A stretch of DNA of 64,000 bases from contig VSDH01000009.1 in NCBI GenBank assembly GCA_008636105.1, forward strand, positions 1 to 64,000, in the 5' to 3' direction. The notes beneath the pieces were generated by a model. The model saw only the letters and a list, made by a program, of their open reading frames with translations, did no database searches and was not told where the DNA came from. Origin of the DNA: Candidatus Scalindua sediminis (GTDB taxonomy: Bacteria; Planctomycetota; Brocadiia; Brocadiales; Scalinduaceae). The position numbers and the translations under genes were made by a program. Shown in pieces: positions 15,197 through 22,980 of this stretch; the stretch's first letter is position 1, and each line of letters starts with the position of its first letter.

Positions 15197-16627
15197 ATGA
15201 GTACTGAAAAAAAACAGTATCGCATAGAGAAAGATACACTGGGTGAAGTAAAGGTGCCTGAAGAAGCGTATTATGGCGCCCAAACGGCCAGGGCACTGGA
15301 AAACTTTCCGGTTAGTGGTATAAAGTCGCATCCGGTATTTACCAAGTCCATGGTCTATATAAAAAAAGCTGCTGCAAAGGTGAATGCTGAACTCGGGTGC
15401 CTGAGTAAGGATAAAAGCGAAGCGATTATAAAGGCTGCTGACAGGATAATTGGGGGAGAGTTTAAAGATCAATTTGTTGTGGATGTCTATCAGGCCGGTG
15501 CCGGTACGTCATTTAATATGAATGTTAATGAGGTAATAGCAAACATTGCAATAGAAGCGCTGGGTGGTGAAAAGGGGAACTACTCTATAGTGCATCCAAA
15601 TGATCACGTTAACTGTGGACAGTCGACGAACGATGTATTTCCAACAGCTATGAAGATCGCAGCATTGTTGCTATTAAATGAGCTATTCCCCGTAGTGGAT
15701 GAGCTTGTGGATTCGCTGAATGAAAAGGTAGAGGAATTTGACAAGATCATTAAGTCTGGGAGGACACATTTACAAGACGCGGCACCCATAAGGCTTGGCC
15801 AGGAATTTTCTGGCTATGCCGATGCCGTTTCGAAAACAGTTGAAAAGATAGAGAAGGCAAGTGATGAGTTAAAGGAATTAGGCATCGGTGGCACCGCAGT
15901 AGGGACCGGACTTAACACACATCCTGATTATGCGAAGAATATTGTTAAAGAGCTTCAGGAAATAACAACTTTGGCCGTGAGGGGAGCTACAAACTATTTT
16001 GAAGCTATGCAAAGTAATGCACCTATTGCGGAAGTTTCAGGTGCCTTGAAGGTATTTGCGGTAGAATTAATCAGGATTGCAAATGACTTACGCCTTATGA
16101 GCTCAGGGCCTATGACAGGGATGGCTGAGATAAATCTTCCCGCAGTACAACCAGGTTCTTCAATAATGCCTGGTAAGGTTAACCCTGTTATGGCTGAGAT
16201 GCTGAACATGGTTTGTTTCTCGGTAATAGGAAATGACCTTACAATTACGATGGCATCTCAGGCAGGACAACTTGAATTAAATGTAATGATGCCCGTAATG
16301 CAGTATAAACTGCTGGACTCCATATCTATCATAACAAATGCACTTAAGGTCTTCACAAGTAAATGCGTGAAAGGGATTACGGCAAATGAGGATAGGTGTT
16401 ATCAATATGCCATTAACAGCATGAGTATAGTAACGGCTTTGAATCCTTATATAGGGTACTCAAAAGCAGCAGAGGTAGCAAAGGAATCATTACAAACTGG
16501 TGAATCTATAAGAGAAATTGTCTTGAAAAAAGGATTAATGTCTGAAGAAAAGCTCAATGAAATACTTTCACCTGAATCAATGACCAAACCTGGTGTCGTT
16601 TCAGTTAAAGAAATTAAAAATAATTAG
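15197..16627 (+). CDS. aspA: Aspartate ammonia-lyase
   Basis: Aspartase reversibly converts L-aspartate to fumarate and ammonium. The 476-residue protein begins YRIEKDTLGEVKVPEEAYYG, the typical aspartase opening. It has QAGAGTSFNMNVNEVIANIA (fumarase would read QTGSGTQ), the catalytic loop GSSIMPGKVNPV and the family's normal length. In an ammonium-consuming organism it could work either way, supplying fumarate or fixing ammonium. The start is taken at 15197, although no strong ribosome site precedes it. Confidence 0.93.
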   Translation: MSTEKKQYRIEKDTLGEVKVPEEAYYGAQTARALENFPVSGIKSHPVFTKSMVYIKKAAAKVNAELGCLSKDKSEAIIKAADRIIGGEFKDQFVVDVYQAGAGTSFNMNVNEVIANIAIEALGGEKGNYSIVHPNDHVNCGQSTNDVFPTAMKIAALLLLNELFPVVDELVDSLNEKVEEFDKIIKSGRTHLQDAAPIRLGQEFSGYADAVSKTVEKIEKASDELKELGIGGTAVGTGLNTHPDYAKNIVKELQEITTLAVRGATNYFEAMQSNAPIAEVSGALKVFAVELIRIANDLRLMSSGPMTGMAEINLPAVQPGSSIMPGKVNPVMAEMLNMVCFSVIGNDLTITMASQAGQLELNVMMPVMQYKLLDSISIITNALKVFTSKCVKGITANEDRCYQYAINSMSIVTALNPYIGYSKAAEVAKESLQTGESIREIVLKKGLMSEEKLNEILSPESMTKPGVVSVKEIKNN

Positions 16628-16803
16628 TAAAATAGTTAAATCATTTGTTATAATAATTTTTGTAGAAATTTAAGTACCAAACTCGTGCGTGGGACGTAGC
16701 AACCTTTTTATTTTAAATGGTAATAATAAAAGCAGGAAAAGTGCGTCGGACGTACAGAATATGTTTCCATTTGTCCGGTTGAATGTATATCAATGATAGA
16801 TAG

Positions 16804-17388
16804 ATGAGTAGGGTATTAGGAATATCTGGTAGCGCAAGAAGAGATGGGAATACTGAATTACTTTTAAAAGAATTATTGCGCAGTGCCGAAGCAAGTGGTC
16901 TTGAGACCGAATTGGTCATCCTCAGTGAACTTAATATATCACCATGTACGTCTTGCGACTCATGTCAGAAAGACGGACAGTGTGTAATTAATGACGATAT
17001 GCAACCGATGTATCACAAGCTTTTAGAAGCGGATTATGTTGTTTTAGCGTCTCCTATTTATTTCAAAGGTGTCAGTGCCCAGATGAAGGCATGTCTTGAC
17101 CGCTGCCAGGCCCTCTGGTCAAGGAAATACATTCTTAAGCAGAAATTGGTAAGTCCTGATAGACCGGGTAGAAAAGGATATTTTATCTCTACTGCCGGAT
17201 CAACAGGTGATAATAATATTTTTAGCGGTGCAATTGCTACAATAAAGGCCATTTTTCATGTACTTGACATAGAATATAAAGGTGAGCTATTATTTAATGG
17301 CATGGAAAAGAAGGGCGATATCCTCAAGCATCCCAGTGCATTGCAAACGGCATTTGAAGTTGGGACATGTTTAGGAAGAGATGCTTAA
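16804..17388 (+). CDS. Iron-sulfur flavoprotein (NADPH-dependent FMN reductase fold)
   Basis: This 194-residue protein has a flavodoxin-like fold: phosphate-binding loop GISGSARRDGNTE (6-18) and ASPIYFKGVSAQMKACLDR for the FMN ring. It also has a compact cluster motif, CTSCDSCQKDGQC (Cys48, 51, 54, 60; CX2CX2CX5C), as in archaeal and clostridial Isf proteins. These transfer electrons between ferredoxin and small oxidants such as O2 or peroxide. Its place among superoxide reductases supports an oxidative-stress role. Two copies of GTGCGT(G/C)GGACGTA lie upstream at 16685 and 16741. Confidence 0.88.
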   Translation: MSRVLGISGSARRDGNTELLLKELLRSAEASGLETELVILSELNISPCTSCDSCQKDGQCVINDDMQPMYHKLLEADYVVLASPIYFKGVSAQMKACLDRCQALWSRKYILKQKLVSPDRPGRKGYFISTAGSTGDNNIFSGAIATIKAIFHVLDIEYKGELLFNGMEKKGDILKHPSALQTAFEVGTCLGRDA

Positions 17389-17431
17389 TAAGAAATATTT
17401 TTAGAATTTAACAAATAAAGAAAGTAATAAA

Positions 17432-18046
17432 ATGAAAAAACCAATTATAAACATCAATATCTTAAAAGTCTTAAAGTTTGCTTTTATGTTTTTAATTGTT
17501 TTTTGGTTTGGGATATCGAAAGCCGGGCAATTAGATTTTCACAAAGGCGTGTCAATGTTAATACCAGACCCTGATGTATTACAGGAAACCTATTTGAAGG
17601 GGAATAGAAAGGAGAAGAAGAGACAATGCAGTGAAGAGGTAGCTTCTCCTTTGGGAGCAGAATGTTCCTATTGCCACAATGACGATGTAACTACCTTTAC
17701 AGAAAAAGGGGAGAAGGCAAAGGAGGATATGAAGGCTGCAGTGGCGATTGGAGTGAAATGTGATTACTGCCATGCCGGAAAAGAACAGTTTACAGAGAAA
17801 AAAGAAATTGCAACTAAAATGTTTGAATTGTCAGAGATAATGGGTGCGGAGTGCAATTTTTGCCACGCGGGGAAGGATGTCCTTACACATGAGGGAAAAA
17901 CGGCCAAAACAGCTATGATATTACAGGAATGGGCAGAGAATGGTACCAAGAAATGCCTGGAATGTCATGTTGAGAAGAAACAATTTGAACTGAATTTTCA
18001 TGGATGGGAAATATTAAATACACAAAGGGGTTTGCTGGGCCTTTGA
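17432..18046 (+). CDS. Tetrahaem c-type cytochrome
   Basis: The 204-residue protein has a signal anchor or signal peptide (about 10-30) and four CxxCH haem sites: CSYCH, CDYCH, CNFCH and CLECH. The first three sit in a repeated unit of about 37 residues, each followed by a segment with lysines and methionine, as in the tetrahaem cytochromes of reaction-centre type (M..CxxCH with Met as distal ligand). It should work in the periplasm or paryphoplasm as an electron carrier. The gene directly follows the flavoprotein. Confidence 0.88.
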   Translation: MKKPIININILKVLKFAFMFLIVFWFGISKAGQLDFHKGVSMLIPDPDVLQETYLKGNRKEKKRQCSEEVASPLGAECSYCHNDDVTTFTEKGEKAKEDMKAAVAIGVKCDYCHAGKEQFTEKKEIATKMFELSEIMGAECNFCHAGKDVLTHEGKTAKTAMILQEWAENGTKKCLECHVEKKQFELNFHGWEILNTQRGLLGL

Positions 18047-18107
18047 GATACAAAACAATAGTCTTTCCCCTGTATGGTCTTATTATGAGGAGGTGATAAG
18101 GAATTAA

Positions 18108-18173
18108 ATGTGGATCATTTATTTAAGTTTGATTATCTTTAAAAACGTGGTTTTATATTTGAAGGGGGAGTAG
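18108..18173 (+). CDS. Possible 21-residue membrane peptide with strong ribosome site
   Basis: AGGAGGTGAT (18088-18097), a nearly full anti-Shine-Dalgarno match, is followed by ATG 18108 and a 21-codon frame encoding a hydrophobic peptide (IIYLSLIIF) with a basic tail. It ends four bases before the next gene's start. It may be a real small protein, or a leader that couples translation to the gene at 18178. Confidence 0.35.
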   Translation: MWIIYLSLIIFKNVVLYLKGE

Positions 18174-18177
18174 CATT

Positions 18178-18372
18178 ATGGCAAAAGTAAAAACGTTTGG
18201 CTCGCAGCTTAGAATATTTCATGTAACAGAAGAGTTGGAAATACTTGATAAGACTGTAAATGAATTTATAAAGAAAAACAAAATAAAGAAGGTTATCTCT
18301 GTGAGTGATTCGACAACGGCGAACGTTGATGGTGGAACGATAGGAGTAATACGCGTAATTGCCTACGAATAA
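18178..18372 (+). CDS. Small conserved-looking protein of unknown function
   Basis: This 64-residue soluble protein starts after GGGGGAG. It reads as beta-alpha-beta: a strand at the start (KTFGSQLRIFHV), a charged helix (EELEILDKTVNEFIKKN), then VISVSDSTTANVDGGTIG and a final strand VIRVIAYE. Short proteins of this layout often bind a nucleotide or partner protein, but I do not recognise the family. It lies between cytochrome genes. Confidence 0.65.
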   Translation: MAKVKTFGSQLRIFHVTEELEILDKTVNEFIKKNKIKKVISVSDSTTANVDGGTIGVIRVIAYE

Positions 18373-18405
18373 CAATAAAAACAAAGAAGAATGGAGGAAT
18401 AAAAA

Positions 18406-18747
18406 ATGATGTTTTTAAGAGTATTCATAGTGATCATCATACAAATTGCCGTGTGTTATTTTGTATCACCAAAAACGATTGCAGCCGAAATAGACGCACA
18501 AGAATTGTTCAAAAAACACTGTGTAATATGTCATGGAGAAGACGGTAAAGGTAAAACAGAGCTGGGAGAAGGACTTGAAGCACGTGATTTTACTAATAAA
18601 GAATTTCAGGACTCTATTACTGATGAAAAGATTTTAGAGCAGATTGCAAATGGAACGCCGGAAAAGATGTTTCCTTTCAGGGATAAACTTACACCAGAAG
18701 AGAGGGAGGCATTGGTTCCTGTTGTAAGGGCATTTGGAGGAAGATAA
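18406..18747 (+). CDS. Monohaem cytochrome c, copy A
   Basis: The 113-residue secreted cytochrome has a signal peptide (1-27), CVICH near 38-42 in the class I context ELFKKHCVICHGEDGKGKT, and a C-terminal helix with TPEEREALVPVVRAF. Axial methionine is probably Met88 in EKMFPF. It is a small soluble electron carrier, close in layout to the next gene. Confidence 0.9.
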   Translation: MMFLRVFIVIIIQIAVCYFVSPKTIAAEIDAQELFKKHCVICHGEDGKGKTELGEGLEARDFTNKEFQDSITDEKILEQIANGTPEKMFPFRDKLTPEEREALVPVVRAFGGR

Positions 18748-18866
18748 ATTGTTAAAGGTTAGATGCGATTACCTTATTCTGGAATGTATTGTTAGAGTTG
18801 GTGCACATTAAGTGAATGTTGAAATTCGGAAATGATTAACCATGATTAAATGGAGGAATCTGATAA

Positions 18867-19214
18867 ATGAAAAGTATAGTTGTTTATAGCGTCATAATTA
18901 CGTTGCTCTTGTCTTTAGCGCAGTTTAATTTGTCAAATGCCTTTGGCGGAAAAATCGATTACAAAAAGATATTCAAAAATGAATGTCAGAAATGTCACGG
19001 AAGAGATGGTAAAGTGACTAAAAGAGGAAAGAAACTCGGTGCTCGTGATTTTACAGATGCTGAATGGCAGGCCTCTGTAACTGACAAAGAATTAATCGAA
19101 ACTATAACTAATGGAAGGAAAAAAATGCCAAGGCAGGGGGGCAAATTAAGCCCGGAAGAGATTAAGGCGCTGGTAAAATACATAAGATACTTTGTCCCGA
19201 AAAAGAGACGTTAG
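18867..19214 (+). CDS. Monohaem cytochrome c, copy B
   Basis: The 115-residue protein has a signal peptide (1-26), CQKCH in IFKNECQKCHGRDGKVT, the shared middle ARDFTDAEWQASVTDKELIE, and KKMPRQGGKLSPEEIKALV with the likely axial methionine. It is a paralogue of the cytochrome at 18406, with a more basic surface (many Lys and Arg), so the pair probably serve different partners. Confidence 0.9.
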   Translation: MKSIVVYSVIITLLLSLAQFNLSNAFGGKIDYKKIFKNECQKCHGRDGKVTKRGKKLGARDFTDAEWQASVTDKELIETITNGRKKMPRQGGKLSPEEIKALVKYIRYFVPKKRR

Positions 19215-19307
19215 AAAAGCTTAACGGGAGAAAAGATTGTTGTGGACCCTTTGAGAAAGTAGTACTTCGTTATTTGTAGTATTTTAATTGGAAAGGTACT
19301 TAGAATA

Positions 19308-19505
19308 ATGAGCAAAAACGTTGAAACAGATATAAACAATTTGAAGAAGATTTTGGGAAAAAAGGAACATTCAATTGAACGTTACACAGATCAAATCAAG
19401 GTGTTTAGTGACCCTGCAATCAATTCACTTCTGGAGGGTATATTACATAATGAGATAATCCATAAAGCAGAAATTGAGGAACAGATTAAGCGTTTGGAGG
19501 GATAG
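19308..19505 (+). CDS. Short helical protein, ferritin-like fragment in character
   Basis: This 65-residue protein is two predicted helices. The second contains LLEGILHNEIIHKAEIEEQI, which resembles the ExxH helix of rubrerythrin/ferritin-like proteins. One such pair could bind a metal only as a dimer. It precedes a rubrerythrin-like gene with a CxxC zinc or iron ribbon, so the two may act together; that is inference. Confidence 0.6.
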   Translation: MSKNVETDINNLKKILGKKEHSIERYTDQIKVFSDPAINSLLEGILHNEIIHKAEIEEQIKRLEG

Positions 19506-19603
19506 TCTTTTGTATATTATTTCGATTTCGTTGTAAAATGGTTCACTGTAGCAGAATAGAATGTGGAAAGAAGTGTAAAATAACAATTTAAATGGAGGAG
19601 GAA

Positions 19604-19960
19604 ATGCGAGAAGGATTTAAAACGGTTTTAGAATTTCTTGAGAGCAATATGGATGTGGAAGATGAAGAAGAGCATCTTTGCAATCAATATGAAAGTGAAT
19701 CAAATGATTCAAAGGTCAGGAGGCTTTTTTATAATCTTGCAAGGGCTGCACGAGGGCATAAAGACGCAATAAAGAAAATTATAATTAGTATTGAATCAGA
19801 TGATCATACAGTGGGCCACTACTGTTCAATATGCGGTTGGGCTGTTGACTTTGGGAAAAGCCCTTCCGTGGGAAACGAAGAAAGATGTTCCTTATGCTGT
19901 CAGAAATTTGCATTATTAGAAACAGACGGCGATTATGTATTAAAGACTTTACCACAATAG
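19604..19960 (+). CDS. Rubrerythrin-like protein with C-terminal rubredoxin-like CxxC pairs
   Basis: The open frame starts at ATG 19592, but that codon overlaps the GGAGGAGG ribosome site; ATG 19604 is the likely start, giving 118 residues. The N-terminal part is helical (EEHLCNQYESES, ARAARGHKDAI). The C-terminal part carries YCSICGW and CSLCCQKF, two cysteine pairs like a rubredoxin or zinc ribbon. The helical part has too few Glu/His ligands for a complete diiron site, so peroxidase activity is uncertain. Confidence 0.7.
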   Translation: MREGFKTVLEFLESNMDVEDEEEHLCNQYESESNDSKVRRLFYNLARAARGHKDAIKKIIISIESDDHTVGHYCSICGWAVDFGKSPSVGNEERCSLCCQKFALLETDGDYVLKTLPQ

Positions 19961-20017
19961 AACTAATGAATGGCACAGTAGTTTAAGTTAAACTTATTAT
20001 TATAGGAGGAAATTACA

Positions 20018-20386
20018 ATGGCGAACGAAAAAGATTTATTAGCAGGCGTCAATGTCCCTGAAGATATTAATAACCCTACAGATACAGAAAAAAAACATCT
20101 CCCCGTTATCGATGCACATGATTCAGCAAGTATAGGAGAACCTATTACTGTTACTGTAGAAGTGGGAAAACTGCTTAAGCATCCTAATGAACCGGCTCAC
20201 CATATCGAATGGCTGGACCTTTACGAAGACAAACTGTATCTGGCCCGTGCCGATTTTACTGGTGGTAAGGTTAATCCAAAGGTTACGTTCGAGATATGTC
20301 TCAAAAAAGGTGGTACTCTTCGTGCATTTGCATGCTGTAATTTACACGGAGTATGGGAAGGCGACAGGAAAATAAACGTAGTATAA
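20018..20386 (+). CDS. Superoxide reductase, copy 2
   Basis: The 122-residue single-iron superoxide reductase has ligands in EKKHLPVI, KHPNEPAHHIEWLDLY and CCNLHGVWEG. As in copy 1, the position two before the first histidine is lysine rather than glutamate. The two copies differ through most of the protein, so this is an old duplication or two origins. AGGAGG lies ten bases before the ATG. It lies downstream of the rubrerythrin-like gene in the oxidative-stress cluster. Confidence 0.9.
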   Translation: MANEKDLLAGVNVPEDINNPTDTEKKHLPVIDAHDSASIGEPITVTVEVGKLLKHPNEPAHHIEWLDLYEDKLYLARADFTGGKVNPKVTFEICLKKGGTLRAFACCNLHGVWEGDRKINVV

Positions 20387-20658
20387 TTAAATCCTTCTGG
20401 TCACCAATATACAGGCGGTCCGAGAATAGAATTTTTACGGATTTTAAGTAAGCTTATGATCCACACGTTACCTTATTTGTTTAAGGTTACTCTACATAAC
20501 AAGTAAGGTTTAAAATCTTAACCCTGACAAGGGAAGATTTTATACCCCTTGATCCCCCCCATAAGATTTCTCGTCCAAGGAGGGAGTTTATTTTGAGTCA
20601 GGAGAAATCTATCTATTATGCGATATTCTATAAAAAATTTTTAGAGAGGAATTTGATT

Positions 20659-21135
20659 ATGAGTACAGAAACTTCTATCAAGAATGAGAAAAATCTATCA
20701 CATTCACAATCCGGAGATAAAGGAGGAACAATAGGGACTGCCGAATTTAAACCTTCAGGATATACGATACATCGTCAGGTAGAAAAATCCCTTGATGAGC
20801 AATTTTCCAAAGAGAGACAACATCCAGTTTACATAGCCAAGCTTCCATCATTTACGGCCAGTATGAACGTTGGCATAGTCGTTGCCGGTGGTACTTCCGG
20901 AAATCATCGTCACTATTATGAAAGCTTGATTTATATAATCGAAGGTAAGGGTTATTCCGTTGTAGAAGGCAAAAAAGTAGAATGGGAAGCTGGTGACATT
21001 ATATATGCTCCCCCATGGGCATGGCATCAACACTTTAATACAGACCCTGATCATGAGGCACGTTATATCGCCTGCACCAATGCACCCCTTTTACAAAATG
21101 TTGGTGGTATTGCAAGGAGAGAAGAAGCCGTTTAA
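20659..21135 (+). CDS. Cupin-domain protein, copy 1
   Basis: A longer frame starts with TTG at 20593, but ATG 20659 follows GAGAGGAA at a good distance and gives 158 residues, the same length as the next gene. The cupin motif GNHRHYYESLIYIIEGKG (motif 1) and PPWAWHQHFNTDP (motif 2) supply His/Glu metal ligands. Such proteins are small metal-binding enzymes or sensors such as dioxygenases. It forms a tandem pair with 21186; the substrate is unknown. The 272-base gap before it contains a weak stem-loop (AAAATCTT/AAGATTTT) near 20513-20542. Confidence 0.85.
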   Translation: MSTETSIKNEKNLSHSQSGDKGGTIGTAEFKPSGYTIHRQVEKSLDEQFSKERQHPVYIAKLPSFTASMNVGIVVAGGTSGNHRHYYESLIYIIEGKGYSVVEGKKVEWEAGDIIYAPPWAWHQHFNTDPDHEARYIACTNAPLLQNVGGIARREEAV

Positions 21136-21185
21136 GTCTTGTTTAGATACCTTCACTGCGTAAAAATTAAAGGAGGAAATTATTC

Positions 21186-21662
21186 ATGAATCAGAAAGAA
21201 CAGAGCAAAAGTACAGAAACTATATCCAGGGCAACTTCGGCAGATTTTGGTAAGACTACAGATGATGTCAAGGTTAAGATGCCTGATAAGGTGATTGTTC
21301 GCCAATTGGAAGAACATAAAGATTCCGCTTATTCAGAGGAAAGACAGTGTTCAGTTTTTATTGCTGATCTTCCATCTTACACTTTAAGTGTGAATATTAC
21401 CTTAATAAAGCCGGATAGTCACGACAGGAAACATCGTCATTATTATGAGACCCTGCTCTTTATCCTGGAAGGCAGTGGTTATTCTATTATTGAGGGTGAA
21501 AGGGTAGAATGGGAAGCGGGTGATGCCCTTCATATTCCACCGTGGTCATGGCATCAACACTTTAATACAGATTCTGATAAAGAGGTAAGATATCTTGCCT
21601 GTACAAATGCCCCACTATTGCAGGGTGTTGGGGGAATCGCAATAAGGGAAGAGGCTGGATAA
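21186..21662 (+). CDS. Cupin-domain protein, copy 2
   Basis: The 158-residue protein is a paralogue of the preceding gene. It has KHRHYYETLLFILEGSG as motif 1, PPWSWHQHFNTDS as motif 2, and the shared C-terminal sequence ACTNAPLLQ.VGGIA.REEA. The N-terminal 45 residues differ from copy 1. AGGAGG precedes the ATG. It is followed within 25 bases by the TusA gene, so the three may be one transcript. Confidence 0.85.
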   Translation: MNQKEQSKSTETISRATSADFGKTTDDVKVKMPDKVIVRQLEEHKDSAYSEERQCSVFIADLPSYTLSVNITLIKPDSHDRKHRHYYETLLFILEGSGYSIIEGERVEWEAGDALHIPPWSWHQHFNTDSDKEVRYLACTNAPLLQGVGGIAIREEAG

Positions 21663-21686
21663 AAATAAGAGAAGGGACTAATTTGT

Positions 21687-21929
21687 ATGAAACCTGATTT
21701 TACACTTGATTGCTACGGTTTACTCTGCCCGATGCCTATATTTAAGGCAGCTCAAAAAATAAAGGAATTAGAGACCGGGCAGATCCTGGAGATCATCGCA
21801 ACTGATGACGGAATAAAGGCTGACATAAAGGCATGGTGTGAAAAAACAGGAAATGAATTAATAAAGATAGATGAGACAGATGGGGAATATCATACCTACG
21901 TTAAAAAGGGAAGTGAAAGTAACGTTTGA
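21687..21929 (+). CDS. TusA-family sulfur carrier protein
   Basis: The 80-residue protein has the sulfur-accepting LLCPMPI motif (Cys at position 13) and the family's normal layout, ending in a short acidic/basic tail. TusA proteins carry persulfide sulfur for tRNA thiolation, molybdopterin or sulfur oxidation. Which pathway applies here is not clear. Two broken copies of a closely related gene occur at 29517 and 58977. Confidence 0.9.
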   Translation: MKPDFTLDCYGLLCPMPIFKAAQKIKELETGQILEIIATDDGIKADIKAWCEKTGNELIKIDETDGEYHTYVKKGSESNV

Positions 21930-22049
21930 TTTAATAATCTTTCTAATCCAGCTATAAAGTAATCGCACCCGCAATATGAAGATGCACTTGGCCATAGGTG
22001 TCATTTTCAGCTATTTCAACAATACCAGCTGTCACAGAGTTACGTCCAT

Positions 22050-22940
22050 TTAAAAGAACAGGCTTAAGGTATCGGTCTCTTTTGCCACACTCTCAGTCAC
22101 CGCCTGTTGAAGCCTGTTCAGGTCAGCCTCATTCCATTCTATCCCATACGATTTAGCCATCTTGATAATACCGGGGCAAAGAGATTCAACCTTTAAAAGA
22201 TTACCCTCACCTTCACCGTCAGCTTGCATCTCGTATATATGGGCAAGCATATCGGCAATGTGTGTAACTATTGGTAAAAGAGATTTCTTATCTGTTTCCT
22301 GGGGGCGATGATGAAAACCAACCGCCGTCAGTAGATTTTCAGGAAACATCCACTTTTCCAGAAGTCTCAATCCAACCTCATCATGGGTTATTCCAAGGAT
22401 ACTTTCCTCTATCTGAAAGTTCATGAATTTCAATTTTAAAGTACTTGCAGTTTCCTCCACCTTGGAAAATTCATCAGGTAAAGTAATATATATGACCAGT
22501 TTTCCTATATCATGAATGAGCCCTGCCACAAAGAATTCATTACTTTTATTTCCTAAATCGGTCGCAATAATCTTTGCTGCAAGACCGCAAACTAATGAAT
22601 GCTTCCAAAATTTCCTGATATCAAATTTTGCATTCCTTTCAATATTTTTAAAGCTCTCGAATACAACTGTTGATATAACCAGGGTTCTAACCTCTTGAAA
22701 GCCCAAAATCGTTATAGCGTGTTGCAGTGAGTCTACATTCCTTGTAAGGCCATAAAATGGTGAATTGGCTATTTTAAGTATCTTTGTAGTAAGGGATACG
22801 TCAGGACTAATAACATTCATAAGATCATTTGCCGAACTGTCCGGGTCAGCAGTAATTTCTATAACCCTGAACGCCACGGTTGGTAAAGTGGGGATAGAAT
22901 CCATTTTAGAGGTGAGAGCGGCAATTGTTTTAGAACGCAT
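22050..22940 (-). CDS. HDOD domain protein
   Basis: The 296-residue protein is one HDOD domain: SIPTLPTVAFRVIEI at the start, LTTKILKIANSPFYG, the LIHDIGKLV segment and GVGLRLLEKW-like sequence. HDOD proteins relate to HD phosphohydrolases, often lack catalysis and act as signalling adaptors. Here the HD pair is kept (FVAGLIHDIGK). It is the last gene of a signalling cluster running from 28631 downwards, 40 bases beyond the REC-GGDEF-HD gene. Confidence 0.9.
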   Translation of the reverse strand: MRSKTIAALTSKMDSIPTLPTVAFRVIEITADPDSSANDLMNVISPDVSLTTKILKIANSPFYGLTRNVDSLQHAITILGFQEVRTLVISTVVFESFKNIERNAKFDIRKFWKHSLVCGLAAKIIATDLGNKSNEFFVAGLIHDIGKLVIYITLPDEFSKVEETASTLKLKFMNFQIEESILGITHDEVGLRLLEKWMFPENLLTAVGFHHRPQETDKKSLLPIVTHIADMLAHIYEMQADGEGEGNLLKVESLCPGIIKMAKSYGIEWNEADLNRLQQAVTESVAKETDTLSLFF

Positions 22941-22980
22941 ATTAGTTGATTTTCCTTTTTTATAAGTGCGGGTCTAAGTA

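Noticed and set aside
15197-16627. Fumarase for this gene
   Set aside because: The QAGAGTS block and opening YRIEKDTLG fit aspartase rather than fumarase.
19969-19984. TGGCAC sequence upstream of superoxide reductase 2 as a sigma-54 site
   Set aside because: The -12 part (TTTAAG) does not match TTGC.
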